A stretch of 64,000 nt of DNA from Porites lobata (taxonomy: Eukaryota; Cnidaria; Anthozoa; Scleractinia; Poritidae), in assembly GCA_942486035.1 (NCBI GenBank), contig CALNXK010000342.1, positions 133,501-197,500 on the forward strand, given 5' to 3'. This document shows positions 11,384 to 20,368 of this stretch, one piece after another. The notes under the pieces are model-generated. The model was not told where the DNA came from, searched no databases, and was given only the letters and a program-made list of their open reading frames with translations. The position numbers were made by a program, and so were the translations under genes. How positions within the stretch are numbered: the stretch's first letter is position 1; each line of letters begins with the position of its first letter.

Positions 11384-11984
11384 GTGAGGAAATAACTTAC
11401 AGTTTACTTTCCGTATTCAGCTGAAGATATGCACATTTCTTATTTTTCTGTGCAAAACTGAATTATTCCAAGCGTTATTATAAGACGTCCGTAACCCTAT
11501 GCACGGGAACTTCGCAGCCGCTGCGATAATTTATTATAACGTCGTTGTTTGAAATCCAAGAGAAAAGACGAACTGCAAGCAGTCTGCCGAGTATTTCAAA
11601 TAGCGTTAGTGATAATGCAAGCAGTTGTAAATCAAAATGCTAGGCAGAAAAATATTTGTTGACATGTCATTTCATCATCTCCTGTGGTCTTCAGCGAAGG
11701 AGGTAGCGACTAGCGAGGCATACTTGACTCATGGGTTAGCCACTGCATCCTAAAAACATTGAACCCTCTGAATAAAACAGTTTCTACTAACATAACATTA
11801 CTGCTAGTCAAGGGAGTTACTGGTGCTTGTTGTAAGAACCTCTGGATCAGCCACCAAAAAATAATATATCATCTGATGTTCATGACATAAATATGAAAGC
11901 AAAGAAAACCTAGCTATTATAAACCTTTCCCAGAAGTATTTCTAATCAGGCCTTCTTTTTGTTTTTCTAAAAAAGAACAAAGCC

Positions 11985-12227
11985 AAACTCCTCGCAGGTC
12001 CCCGAGAATTCGTGAGCGCAGTGGCACATTTGACATCTGTTTTGTTTCCTTTTAATTTTCTCGTTTATATATCAGTAGCTTTAGTTATTCTTATGTTTTG
12101 TTTTTTAATTAACGAGGAATCCACTGTAATTGGTTAGGCTGTAGTGGTCTCCCTGCCTAATAATTTTTACGTATTCATGTATAAAGATTGTATTCTAGTT
12201 AGGTGAAGCTAAATAAATAAATAAATC
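11985..12227 (+). mobile_element. LINE 3' end fragment in intron
   Basis: A stretch ending in AAATAAATAAATAAAT after a 3'-UTR-like AT-rich segment has the look of a LINE 3' terminus. No coding sequence remains. It lies in the intron between accessory-gene exons 2 and 3. Assignment rests on the short-unit tail only. Confidence 0.28.
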
Positions 12228-12249
12228 TATGTTAATGAACTTGGCCCAG

Positions 12250-12383
12250 AAATGAAAGTATTAGGACATGCTGATGTCCTGCATAAAGTCTGGTCTGATT
12301 CAATCCTTGAAGATATTACTGTCCTTCTGAAAACTTATAAAGATGACAACAAGTTGTATGCCCCAGCAAAAGGGGTGTACTGA
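12250..12383 (+). CDS. transposon accessory gene, exon 3
   Basis: After a cccag acceptor the frame that continues from exon 2 (phase 1) reads EMKVLGHADVLHKVWSDSI then LEDITVLLKTYKDDNKLY. A possible donor (ggg|gtgtac) sits at 12375, otherwise a TGA follows at 12381. In a shifted frame the sequence still looks coding (KQLVSLKSAEDLQASQDEY) up to about 12467, so a frameshift near 12375 is possible. No domain is recognised. Confidence 0.42.
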
Positions 12384-14332
12384 TTGAAAAAGGGCACAAA
12401 ACAGCTTGTGAGCCTCAAATCTGCTGAGGACTTGCAAGCTAGCCAAGATGAATACAAAGGCAATTAACGCCTTGCATGCCACACAGTAAGCCTACGCAAA
12501 CCTGAAGGTATATGCTGTAATAGTATTACATACTGATTTAATTATTTCATCAGGGCTGTCACAAAGATTCCAAGTTAATTGCTAGGTATAAAATGCAACA
12601 AGTAGGCGGGATATAAAAAAGATTGGGAATTCTTTTGGTTCTATTTTTCTTCTATTTTGCTATGGAAGTAGCCAGGAACAATTTTCATAGTAGGTCAAGG
12701 AACATCCCCGGCCCCCGGCCCTTAAAGACAGCTCTGATTTCATCCATATGTTATTATAAGCCTCCCATAAATTAATGTGTTATTAGCCCGAGGTAGGGAG
12801 TTGTACTCTGGATTTCAATTGATTGGGATGATAAAAAGATTTTGGGGGGGGGGTAAAAAAATTATCAAGAATTTTTTTTGGTTGGCCTGAATCAAGTGGG
12901 GTTTTTTAGGGTATTCAAATTAATCTGAAGAGCCATTGTGGTGCATATAGTGCAATAATATGCTGTGAAAAATACTGAGCCTCAACAGATGCAACATAGT
13001 TCATAAAGCATCACTATTAGTTGTTTATTTCTAAATAACTTAGTAGGGTTGTTTGTAGATGTTCTTGCCTGTTTGTAGATGGTCCCGTTTAGAGTTGTCA
13101 TAATTTTCTGCAAAATGAATATTGCTGAAACAGATTAAATGTTCTTAGGTGTCTCAGGTGTTGTTAGAATGAATACCAGATGAGGAAGATAACTTCAGAT
13201 AGTATGATTGAATAAAGAAACACAAACATTCAATTTTTAACGATTTTATTTTTCCTGTTATCATTTCGTTAATACTTTCTGGAAATTTTTGAGGCTCGTG
13301 AATTCGCGATGGGATTTTTTTTTTTGCGGTTTAGAAATTTGTGGTCCAGGGAGTTTTTTGGGTGTTATCGGAAGCCCTAGGAATTTTTTATGTTTTGGTT
13401 TTTTCCCGCATTCAATCATGATCCTCATCACTGGAGATCCAGACTTACTCCTCCTGGGGTTATTAGCAATATAAATTCAATGAGGCTCATGAGTATGATA
13501 AAAATATGATGATCAATAATTATGCAGATTGATCTATTAGTATAAGCCTCTGAAATCTGTTTCATCGTTTATAGTAATTACATGAAAGCCAAATCCAATC
13601 ATTTGTTTTATCATGCATCCAAAATATTTGAACCTGCAAAACATATAGTACCTTGATGACCATGTGTACGTAGTTGCATCTTGGCCAATTTTTGGATATA
13701 AAGGAATGTTTATTCTAATAGATATGTTCATTAATAGCAGTTGTTATATAATCCATGGATTGGTAATTTTTGCTGTTTTCACCATAATGTTAAGCACAGG
13801 GTTAGTTTCCCTGTTTCTTTAGAAAAAAGTGTGAAATTTTCTCCAGCTTTACCATAAAACCATCTACATGTGCATGCACGTAAACTATACATGTACAGCG
13901 ACTTTCTGCTGCGTTCCTTTTTGTGTCAATTTTATTAATTGATATCAACAAACATACCTTCAAGTTTAGTCAACAGTGTCTGATTTTGAGGAATCATGCA
14001 GTCAGGGATTTAAACCAAACAGAAACAGAGAACTGTTTTGAATGTTTGTCTGATTCTTGATCAGTCACTGCAATGTGTTTTATATAAATTATGTCACAGT
14101 AGCTAAATCACAAAGTGTGCAGCTGGACGTCTATCATTATGTATAATTTAGTTTGTGACTGTGTGTTAATTTATTTCACCCTCGTAATTGTAAAGCACAT
14201 TTTTTTCAAATACAACATTACTGAAGAGTTTCTCAGTAATTATAAATCCTAGCCATCTGAACAGAATGTACATTTTATGTAATTCACCAGTAATTTACAT
14301 GTGCAGCAGACAATTCCTTTTAGCAATAATAA
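12384..14332. other. intronic or decayed interior of the 7.8-kb transposon
   Basis: AT-rich, with G-runs near 12842 and a T-run near 13314. No convincing exon was found on either strand, and the missing catalytic part of the transposase is not visible here. Confidence 0.4.
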
Positions 14333-15299
14333 TTGCCTGCGTGCAGACGTCTCCTATTTCCTTTGTTGCACGCGGAAAAGGGACGTCTGCGTAACGCCGT
14401 CGCTAATCGTGTTCCAGCGTCCCGCTGGCAGGGTATTCTATTTCGCATAAATTGTGAAATAATATCCGGTTAGAAATAAGAGTTGACAGGCCAAACACAA
14501 CATCATAAGCTCGTGATACGGGCGAAACGTGACCTTGAGAGTCTGCTTGAACAGAGGTTTTTTTTCTTTTCTCTCTCGCGCGAAGATTACTAGCACTACA
14601 CAGCGCATGTAGCATTCTAACCTTTGACTGAGTAAATCGCATTTTTGCCGCGCTAAGTCTTACATTTAGAGGTCATGAAGCAGGTTTGTTACATGCATAC
14701 TGAGTAATCATTTCCTGTGGTTTATGCTTCTGTGGGTGTTCCCGATAGGATTTGATTTCAGATGCAGTTGTAAAGTGTTTAAATTTTCTTGACCTCTGTT
14801 TGTTACGGCTAAATAAAGATTTTAGTTTCTTTAGCTGGCTTTCTCCGAAATGCCTGCCTGGTGCGAAGTCCACGTCGCTTTTGTAGTTTTCTCAGACACT
14901 GTTTACAAATATGATGTGATGTGTCATGCATAGTAAATTGTAAAGAAATAATTTCCTCGTACACGTTAAATTTTCCGCGTCGCCGCACAAGATTTCGATC
15001 GCTCTGCTTTTCGATCGACGAAAAACACAGCACACAATCGCACATGTTTTGATTTGTTTTGGTTAGAAAACCCCGCTTACATAAATCATTTAAATCACCG
15101 CATACATTATCAGACCACATTCGATAACAACCAATCAGCCTGAAGTCAAACAATGCGCACTGTGTGTCAGCCTATCACAGCGTGTTCCCAAGATCTTGGG
15201 AACCCAGCAGGACGCTGGAACACGATTAGTGACGGCGTTACGCAGACGTCCCTTTTCCGCGTGCAACAAAGGAAATAGGAGACGTCTGCACGCAGGCAA
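14333..15299. mobile_element. 967-bp Mutator-like element with cargo exon
   Basis: TIRs of about 90 bp (start TTGCCTGCGTGCAGACGTCT) are nearly identical. CAATAATAA flanks both ends exactly (14324-14332 and 15300-15308), a 9-bp duplication typical of Mutator-like elements. No transposase is present. The interior carries a minus-strand zinc-cluster coding segment (14809-15044), so it resembles a gene-capturing Pack-MULE. It sits between exon 3 and the last exon of the accessory gene, so it is younger than the 7.8-kb transposon. Confidence 0.75.
14809..15044 (-). CDS. zinc-cluster exon carried by the MULE-like element
   Basis: Reading from an ATG at 15044, the frame begins MCDCVLCFSSIEKQSDRNLV, continues RRRGKFNVYEEIISLQF and ends with HHICKQCLRKLQKR and a basic tail (about 78 codons). 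The spacing (CxxC, a DR-x-x-V-x-x-R-G-x-F middle, CxxC, then a basic helix) is that of a treble-clef, ZAD-like zinc domain. The 63.4-kb gene begins with the same arrangement. Sequence upstream in the frame (to 15153) looks non-coding. It may be a captured host first exon or an element-encoded DNA-binding domain. Further exons are not present inside the element. Confidence 0.5.
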
Positions 15300-15355
15300 C
15301 AATAATAATGGCATGCAGGTTAATCAAAATTTTTTGAAATCTTATGAATTTATAG

Positions 15356-15763
15356 GTAGCCCTGAGGAATTCAACCACAGTAATGCAGGAAGAAAAAGGA
15401 GACAACATTGGAACCTCTCTTGGTGGGAAGAGTGCAGAGAACGAGTTATGGAATGAAATGCATGTTAGGTTAGTGAGAGATCTAGAGAAGAGAGGAACTC
15501 TGTGGCGTTATGGAGCAAAGCACCTCAAGTTGTGGACAGACCAGATAGTGAGTGGCACTTCAGGAGGTGTAAATGATGAGCCAGTGTGGGAGGAGCATAT
15601 TGATGCAGTGTTAGTACCTCCAAAAGTCAAAACCCCAAAGTACCATGGTTGGATCTTGCAGCTCTCCAAATTCAACAAACCAGGTTTTGGAAATGATGTT
15701 TTTGCAACAGCAACAGCGAAGTGCAATTGTGCAGACAGCATTACTAGCCTGCATATTCAGTAA
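15356..15763 (+). CDS. transposon accessory gene, 3' exon
   Basis: Opens after a tttatag acceptor and stays open for 135 codons to TAA at 15761. It reads as real protein: ENELWNEMHVRLVRDLEKRG, GAKHLKLWTDQIVSG, EPVWEEHIDAVLVPPKVK, YHGWILQLSKFNKPGFGND. Trp and charged residues are frequent and no repeat explains the frame. Its strand and place fit the accessory gene, but the joins to exon 3 cannot be shown because the MULE-like element and probably a missing exon lie between. The last residues (CNCADSITSLHIQ) may be intron read-through rather than the true C terminus. No family is recognised. Confidence 0.5.
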   Translation, partial: VALRNSTTVMQEEKGDNIGTSLGGKSAENELWNEMHVRLVRDLEKRGTLWRYGAKHLKLWTDQIVSGTSGGVNDEPVWEEHIDAVLVPPKVKTPKYHGWILQLSKFNKPGFGNDVFATATAKCNCADSITSLHIQ

Positions 15764-15923
15764 TTTAAATTCACCAAAACCTCAGGTAGGGGTTTAATTT
15801 ACTAAGATGATCAATGTCAATAAGTGCTCTTACATGTAAGTAGATGTAATAAGGTTGATTGTGTAAGTGTATTTAGTCCAAGAAAATAGGGGCAGTTTCT
15901 GTTGTTGATCAATAATTACGAAA

Positions 15924-15941
15924 GGTTAGGGTTAGGGTTAG
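15924..15941 (+). repeat. short interstitial telomere-type repeat
   Basis: Three TTAGGG-type units in a row (GGTTAGGGTTAGGGTTAG). This is the metazoan telomere motif, but 18 bp is short enough to arise by chance or slippage. Confidence 0.5.
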
Positions 15942-15990
15942 AAGGAAAAAATTGTTACCAGCGGTTCCCGGCGTTTAAGTGTGGATGATA

Positions 15991-17458
15991 CCGTGTGGCA
16001 CGAAATTTTTGCGATTTTTCCAACGATCCGCAAAAATATACATTTTCCAGCAACAATTTACTCCAGAGTAAATATTCTCTAACTTAAATTCTCTGCACAA
16101 AAATACAGTACTAAGAAATCGTGTCTGTTCAATCACAAATTGTCTCTTTCATTCAGAAACAAAACGGTATACAACGAAATACTGGTTTATTGTTTGAAAA
16201 TATGTATTTCTATAGCCTGCGAGCAAGCTGTCCTATTTGGGCGAGTTAAACGGGTCTCGCGAGAACGCGCGAGCGAGGGGCAGAGGAAAGGAGAGCTTGC
16301 AACCATCCCTTACAAATTTTCATTTGTACTTCGCCCAGACGAAGGGAAATACCATTGGCTGAAAAATGACGTTCCGGAAATCAAAGTTGCCTGATAACAG
16401 GCCAAGCTGGCACCCGCTTCGTCGGTGTCTCAAATTTGGTTCTCAGGGGGATCAGATTGGTACCGAGAACTTGTTTCAGCCCTCAATGCAGACGGGCTCG
16501 TTTGATGTAATTCTCGCAAAGAGAATATTGTGTGCTGAGGATAAGTCGGACCGAGTTTCTAGTTCTTGTGGAAGGAAAATGAAAACCCTTCATTAGTTGA
16601 ATTCATTTGTGTCAAGCGCCTTGTTTAGTTCTGAAAACCGGGAGAGTGAAGATTAAAGCGCAGTCTTCCAACATCGGTTTCTTCGCCCGATTGAATTCTA
16701 CTGGGTAGAAAAATTCAGAAACGTGTACTGGACAGTGTAGCTGTGTAGCTTGATCGTAAAGAAGTAAAAGAGAAAGAGTTGGAAGCAACTGGATTAAACC
16801 TTAAGAGAACCAAGTTCTCCAGTTCCAGACGGACAAATATATGATGTTTTTGTTGGTGATTGCGATGGGGAGTAGTCTTCTACACTGCAGTATGGACGAC
16901 TTTTCAAAAGTAAACGAAACGAGAATCAAAGTAGTGAGTTCTTATCCCAGCTGACACGTTGAGGTTCGATGTCCCCGTGAAAAAAAAACATATGTGATTA
17001 AAAACATTGCTTTGATGCTGTTGCGAAAGCGATTTATAAATAAATAATTCTACGCGCCCTCGGCTGTCTAAACTTACTTGACAGGCGGTTGTCACTTTTC
17101 TAATCTGCGGCACGTTTGCGGTGACAGTTTTTACGCTTTGCGGACTCTCGGGATTTCCGGGGTGGAAATGAAAATTTATGAGAGATGGTTGTAAGCTCTC
17201 CTTTCCTCGGCCCCTAGCTCGCGCGTTCTCGCGAGGCTCGCTTCGCTTGCTCAAATAGGAGAGCTTGCTCGCAGGCTAGTATTTCTAATGCACGTACTCG
17301 ATAAAAACGAAAATATTATCAATGCTGGGTACTGGGTACGTTCTGAAAATCGCAAAAATTAATTCTCGGCTAGGAACACCAAGCTGTTGTAATCGCAAAA
17401 GTTAGTTCCCGCAAAACACAAAAAAATCGCCAATCCGTAAAAATTTCGTGCCACACGG
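15991..17458. mobile_element. Tc1/mariner-type MITE, split by a MULE-like element
   Basis: The inverted ends CCGTGTGGCACGAAATTTTT (15991) and complement (to 17458) are flanked by TA on both sides (15989-15990, 17459-17460). Without the 1066-bp insertion at 16213-17278 it would be about 390 bp. No coding sequence. It lies inside the 7.8-kb transposon. Confidence 0.68.
16213..17278. mobile_element. 1066-bp Mutator-like MITE (TAGCCTGCGAGCAAGCT family)
   Basis: The ends TAGCCTGCGAGCAAGCT and complement open TIRs of about 90 bp that include GCGCGAGC/TCTCGCGAGAACGCGC blocks. The 9-bp duplication GTATTTCTA is exact (16204-16212 and 17279-17287). No transposase. The 84-, 76- and 116-codon frames within it are TIR and spacer sequence. 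It is the innermost of three nested layers: large transposon, TA-flanked MITE, this element. Confidence 0.78.
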
Positions 17459-17575
17459 TAGGCTATTTATAACCTACGGTTGGGGGCTAAGCTCGCAGGC
17501 AACAAGTTGACAACAAGTATGCAGGCATGGGCATTGTATCCTTTTGGAAATTTTATAGAAAACTATTATTTGTAC

Positions 17576-18413
17576 CTGAATCGTTCTTTCATCTTTACTT
17601 GATTCATCGACAAACAGAAACTGCTCTGGTTTAAATTCCGAAACAAATCTTCTAAATTCTGCGCGCTTTCTTTCATCGCGCTCACGGGCAATGCAGCGGC
17701 GGATCCAGGATTTTTTTTTAGGAGGGGGTGCACTCGTCTCTTGCTCTACTTCAACACCAATAAACCACATAGTTTTTTTTTTTTTTTTTTGCAGAATACC
17801 AGTTGTATTAGAAAACCGCAGGTCATCTCGGGGGGGGCGCACACCCTGCATCCTCCCCCTATATCCGCCCCTGCAATGATCTGAAGCTACTAATAAATTC
17901 ATCACTTGTAATTTACCGCGTTACAGTTTATCATGTAATGACCGAAGATCGATATTCACTTTTTTTATATAAGCTTACCTTTTTTACTGTGAACCCCATT
18001 TGTCGTACGCATCTACTCAGAGTTGTAATAGCATACACTTCACCTGTCTGGCGCTCGATCCATGCTTGTAATTCGCCCAGATACAGCTCTGGATTCAATT
18101 CAATTGCACGACGAATGAAAAGAAGTTCTGCGGCTTACAAAAAAAAAATCATATCCACCACAAATTGTTCACTTTCGAAAAAGGCCTTTATTTCAGAGGA
18201 CAGTTTCTTCGCTGCTTTACCTGATATTTTTCGTTTTTGTGACTTTCTCCTCACAAGATCGCTAACGGTCCCCGTGATATCATACAATCGAATAATCTTC
18301 TTTACAAAAGTGTTACTCACAGAAAGTGTTTCTGCAATTTCATACTGCGAGAGACCACGCTGTCTCAACATTATGACTCTCCATCTCAGCGGGTTGGGAA
18401 AAGCCTTCGTCAT
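17576..18413 (-). pseudogene. Tc1/IS630-type transposase, broken and 3'-incomplete
   Basis: Exon 1 (18413-17979) starts MTKAFPNPLRWRVIMLRQRG and holds a helix-turn-helix (GLSQYEIAETLSVSNTFVKK) followed by a second basic helix. After an in-frame TAA at 18137-18135 the same frame continues with ELNPELYLGELQAWIERQTG and LSRCVRQMGFTVKK, then a perfect donor (aag|gtaagc). Exon 2 starts at 17880 after cttcag and encodes IIARERDERKRAEFRRFV and FLFVDESSKDERTIQ, ending at the donor 17576. FVDES carries the first catalytic Asp of a DDE/DDD domain. Exon 2 is interrupted by the MITE at 17694-17873. The second Asp and final Glu/Asp were not found. Such enzymes cut and paste DNA at TA sites, matching the TA duplication. 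The opposite-strand 187-codon frame is a shadow. Confidence 0.7.
17694..17873. mobile_element. 180-bp CAGGGGCGGATMT-type MITE inside transposase exon
   Basis: The ends CAGCGGCGGATCCAGG and ATATCCGCCCCTG are imperfect inverted repeats with poly-T and poly-G subterminal tracts, as in animal hAT-like MITEs. CAATG is duplicated on both sides (17689-17693, 17874-17878). Removing the insert and one CAATG restores an open transposase exon in phase, which confirms the breakpoints. A 5-bp duplication is shorter than the 8 bp usual for hAT, so the family is tentative. Confidence 0.72.
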
Positions 18414-18468
18414 ATTTCAAAGTAAACAACAGGAGCCGAACATGCTCAAATCTCAAACAGACTTGCAG

Positions 18469-18571
18469 AACGCGGGAAAAACCATGGAAACGGTTGATTG
18501 ACGTCCACCAAAATTCGGGTTTTTATCGAGAGAAAAGATCGCTCGAGGGCGCGTGTTAGTGGTAACCGCTG
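18469..18571 (-). repeat. right TIR of the 7.8-kb transposon
   Basis: Complement of 10728-10829. The transposase ATG (18413) lies about 55 bp inside it, mirroring the accessory gene at the left end. The outer 30 bp and the GGACGTCAATCAACCGTTTC block are best conserved. Confidence 0.7.
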
Positions 18572-18644
18572 TAACACAGTCATGTTACCCACCAGCACCA
18601 AATCAACTGTATTTTAAAACTATTTGGGAAGGAGTTTACTCACA

Positions 18645-18667
18645 ATTCCTACAAGGAAACGAGATTA
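18645..18667 (-). pseudogene. 3' fragment of an LRR exon cut by a SINE
   Basis: The minus strand reads NLVSL*EL up to a donor gaatt|gtgagt, matching the end of the LRR exon at 21979-22050 (SNLFSLKEL|gtaagt). The SINE begins a few bases upstream in this orientation (about 18671), so the exon's 5' part is lost or displaced. A TAG also replaces the Lys codon. This is a relic. Confidence 0.45.
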
Positions 18668-18670
18668 ACC

Positions 18671-18850
18671 GCCGCCTGGTTAGCTCAGTTAGGAGAGCGC
18701 CGGTCTCAGGAGCGGGAGGTCGCGGGTTCTAACCCCGACCAGAGCAACACTCAATCAGGCACTCACATTTTGCGGTCTTGACACCTCTCGGTACCAAAAG
18801 AACAGTTTCCAAAGAGGGGCTGCCTCATGGGCAGCTGCTCAAGGCTTCTC
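18671..18850 (+). mobile_element. tRNA-derived SINE
   Basis: The 5' part (about 18675-18748) is tRNA-like: an A-box TTAGCTCAGTTAGGAGAGCG and a B-box GGGTTCTAACCCC, with a degraded anticodon arm around CCGGTCTCAGGAGCGGG. A non-tRNA tail beginning CAACACTCAATC follows, so it is a SINE rather than a tRNA gene. The 3' end and target duplication are not clear. Confidence 0.62.
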
Positions 18851-19038
18851 TGACGCTCGGATTATGCCCTTTAGCCAATAGAAATCAAATGATTTCATGA
18901 AGTACATTATAATCACCTTCGTTTCCATCAATAGACACCTGCCACCGTCTCAGTGAACGCCTTACTATCATCCCTTACATTCAGTTTTCACATGCAATCT
19001 TTCGCACAGGTGAGTTTCTCATTACAGACTCCTCAACT

Positions 19039-19665
19039 CTGTTTACTACCTTTAGTTTATAATTAGTTTGCGCAGGTGCCAATCTCATTTTTCTTAATGT
19101 ATTACCTTATGTTTACAATGTATTCTAGTAGGGAACAATGTTGTCACTTTCACTTGTCTTATAGTTTAGTTTCTCTAGTGTACAATGAGCTCGAGCAAGG
19201 GCCGATCTCGTTTCTTGAACTTTTATATTACGCCGTGAGCTAATTGCAGTCGCCTTTTTACTTAGTTCAGACTTTTAGATATCCAACGAGGTTAAGAAGA
19301 GGCCAATCTCATTGCTTAAGGCCTTTCAGTCATTTTACTTCTTGTAGTTTAATTCTGTTTACTATCATTAGTTTATAATGAGTTTTCGCAGAGGCCCATC
19401 TCCATTTTATTTAGTATATTACTTAATGTTAACAATATGTTACAGTAAGGAGCAATGTTTTCGCTTTAACTGTTATGTCTCGTAGTTTAGTTTCTCTTGT
19501 GTACACTAAGTTCGAGCAGGGACCTTTCTCCTTCATTGAACTTTTAGTTTACGCTGTTGGGTTGCTTACATTTACCTTTTTACTTAGTTTTCGCTTAGGA
19601 TCTTCGATGCGCAGTGAGGCTGAGCAGGGACCAATCTCATTACTTCTCTCTTTCGATTGACTATG
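19039..19665. repeat. two-copy tandem duplication, period about 316 bp
   Basis: CTGTTTACTA..TTAGTTTATAAT recurs at 19039 and 19355, GTAGTTTAGTTTCTC at about 19162 and 19482, and GGCCAATCTCATT-like text at about 19298 and 19623. Copies are clearly diverged. A shorter internal repeat (CAGGGACCAATCTCATT variants) adds periodicity. There is no coding frame of note. Confidence 0.6.
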
Positions 19666-20055
19666 TTTAGACATATTTAGACGCTAGGTTAGCCTTTCTC
19701 TGGGCCCTGCACTGGCTTCGGATGGGGTCACCCTGCTCTTTCAAGCAACAAAGGTGACGGTTTTCACCCTCACCTTTGCTGAGAACAAAGTTGTTTTAAG
19801 GGTTAGGTCGTCCTCAGGGATGACTGATTGTCAAATGAATTCTGTTCAATTTATTTAACAAATAAACGGCCACGGCCAAGATTTTGCCATAAATGTGGTC
19901 TTTTTGTTTCCCACTTCCTCTATTAGCATCAAACCGAGCTTAGCCAATGTCGGGCTTATGGGCGCCTGTAACAATAACCTGAGGCATGAAATACCGCAAT
20001 ACCCCTCCACATTTACAGGGTACGTATTCAAAAAACCTTCAGTCAAATACATACC

Positions 20056-20196
20056 TCTTATTAGCCGAGTTTTCGGTCCGTACTGTAAATTACGGACCAA
20101 GTTTTTTTCCATCGATTTATGGCCGCATAAATCGATGGAAAAAAAAACGAGGATCCGTAATTTACAGTACGGACCGAAAAAACGAGGCTAATAAGA
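20056..20196. mobile_element. 141-bp near-perfect palindromic MITE
   Basis: Arms of about 65 bp (CTTATTAGCC, CGGTCCGTACTGTAAATTAC, CATCGATTTATG) meet at a TGGCCGCA centre. A related GGTCC..AAGTTACGGACC hairpin occurs at about 21287-21304, and TTATTATATGGC near 20201 has its complement near 21337, so 20.06-21.35 kb may be one larger element. The overlapping short open frames on both strands are palindrome sequence. Confidence 0.6.
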
Positions 20197-20368
20197 TGTT
20201 TATTATATGGCTTCTTCCTGTTTGGGGGACCGGAAACAAGAGCAGGACGCACGATTTGACAGTCATTTGATAGGCGTCAAAACAGAAAGTTTTTATTGGC
20301 GCACGAAAACAATAGCACATAACAAAGGCTTTCCGAGAAAGTAAAAACCAATTCGCCATGTTGAAAAA

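Larger units (their letters stand above)
10728..18571. mobile_element. 7.8-kb Tc1/IS630-like transposon with accessory gene
   Basis: The ends are about 102-bp TIRs starting CAGCGGTTACCACYAACACG. TA flanks both sides (10726-10727 and 18572-18573), as expected for the Tc1/mariner/IS630 superfamily. The right end holds a minus-strand transposase whose start lies just inside the TIR. The left end holds a plus-strand multi-exon gene starting about 50 bp inside its TIR, so each TIR probably carries a promoter. The element is dead or incomplete: the transposase has a stop and a MITE insertion and lacks its later catalytic exons, and the accessory gene has a frameshift. At least four younger elements sit inside (14333-15299, 15991-17458, 16213-17278, 17694-17873). 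The boundaries are read directly. The claim that both genes belong to one transposon is inferred from their position inside the TIRs. Confidence 0.68.

Noticed and set aside
15924..15941. former telomere fusion site
   Set aside because: Only three TTAGGG-type units, no subtelomeric context, and the site lies inside a transposon.
16140..17254. 84-, 76- and 116-codon frames with many Arg/Glu
   Set aside because: They arise from the CG-rich TIRs of the MULE-like MITE (16213-17278) and differ between strands.
17938..18501. 187-codon plus-strand open frame
   Set aside because: It is antisense to the transposase exon, whose splice sites, HTH and catalytic motif make the minus strand the coding strand.
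18675..18748. possible functional tRNA gene
   Set aside because: A- and B-box are good, but the anticodon arm does not fold properly and a SINE-type tail follows.
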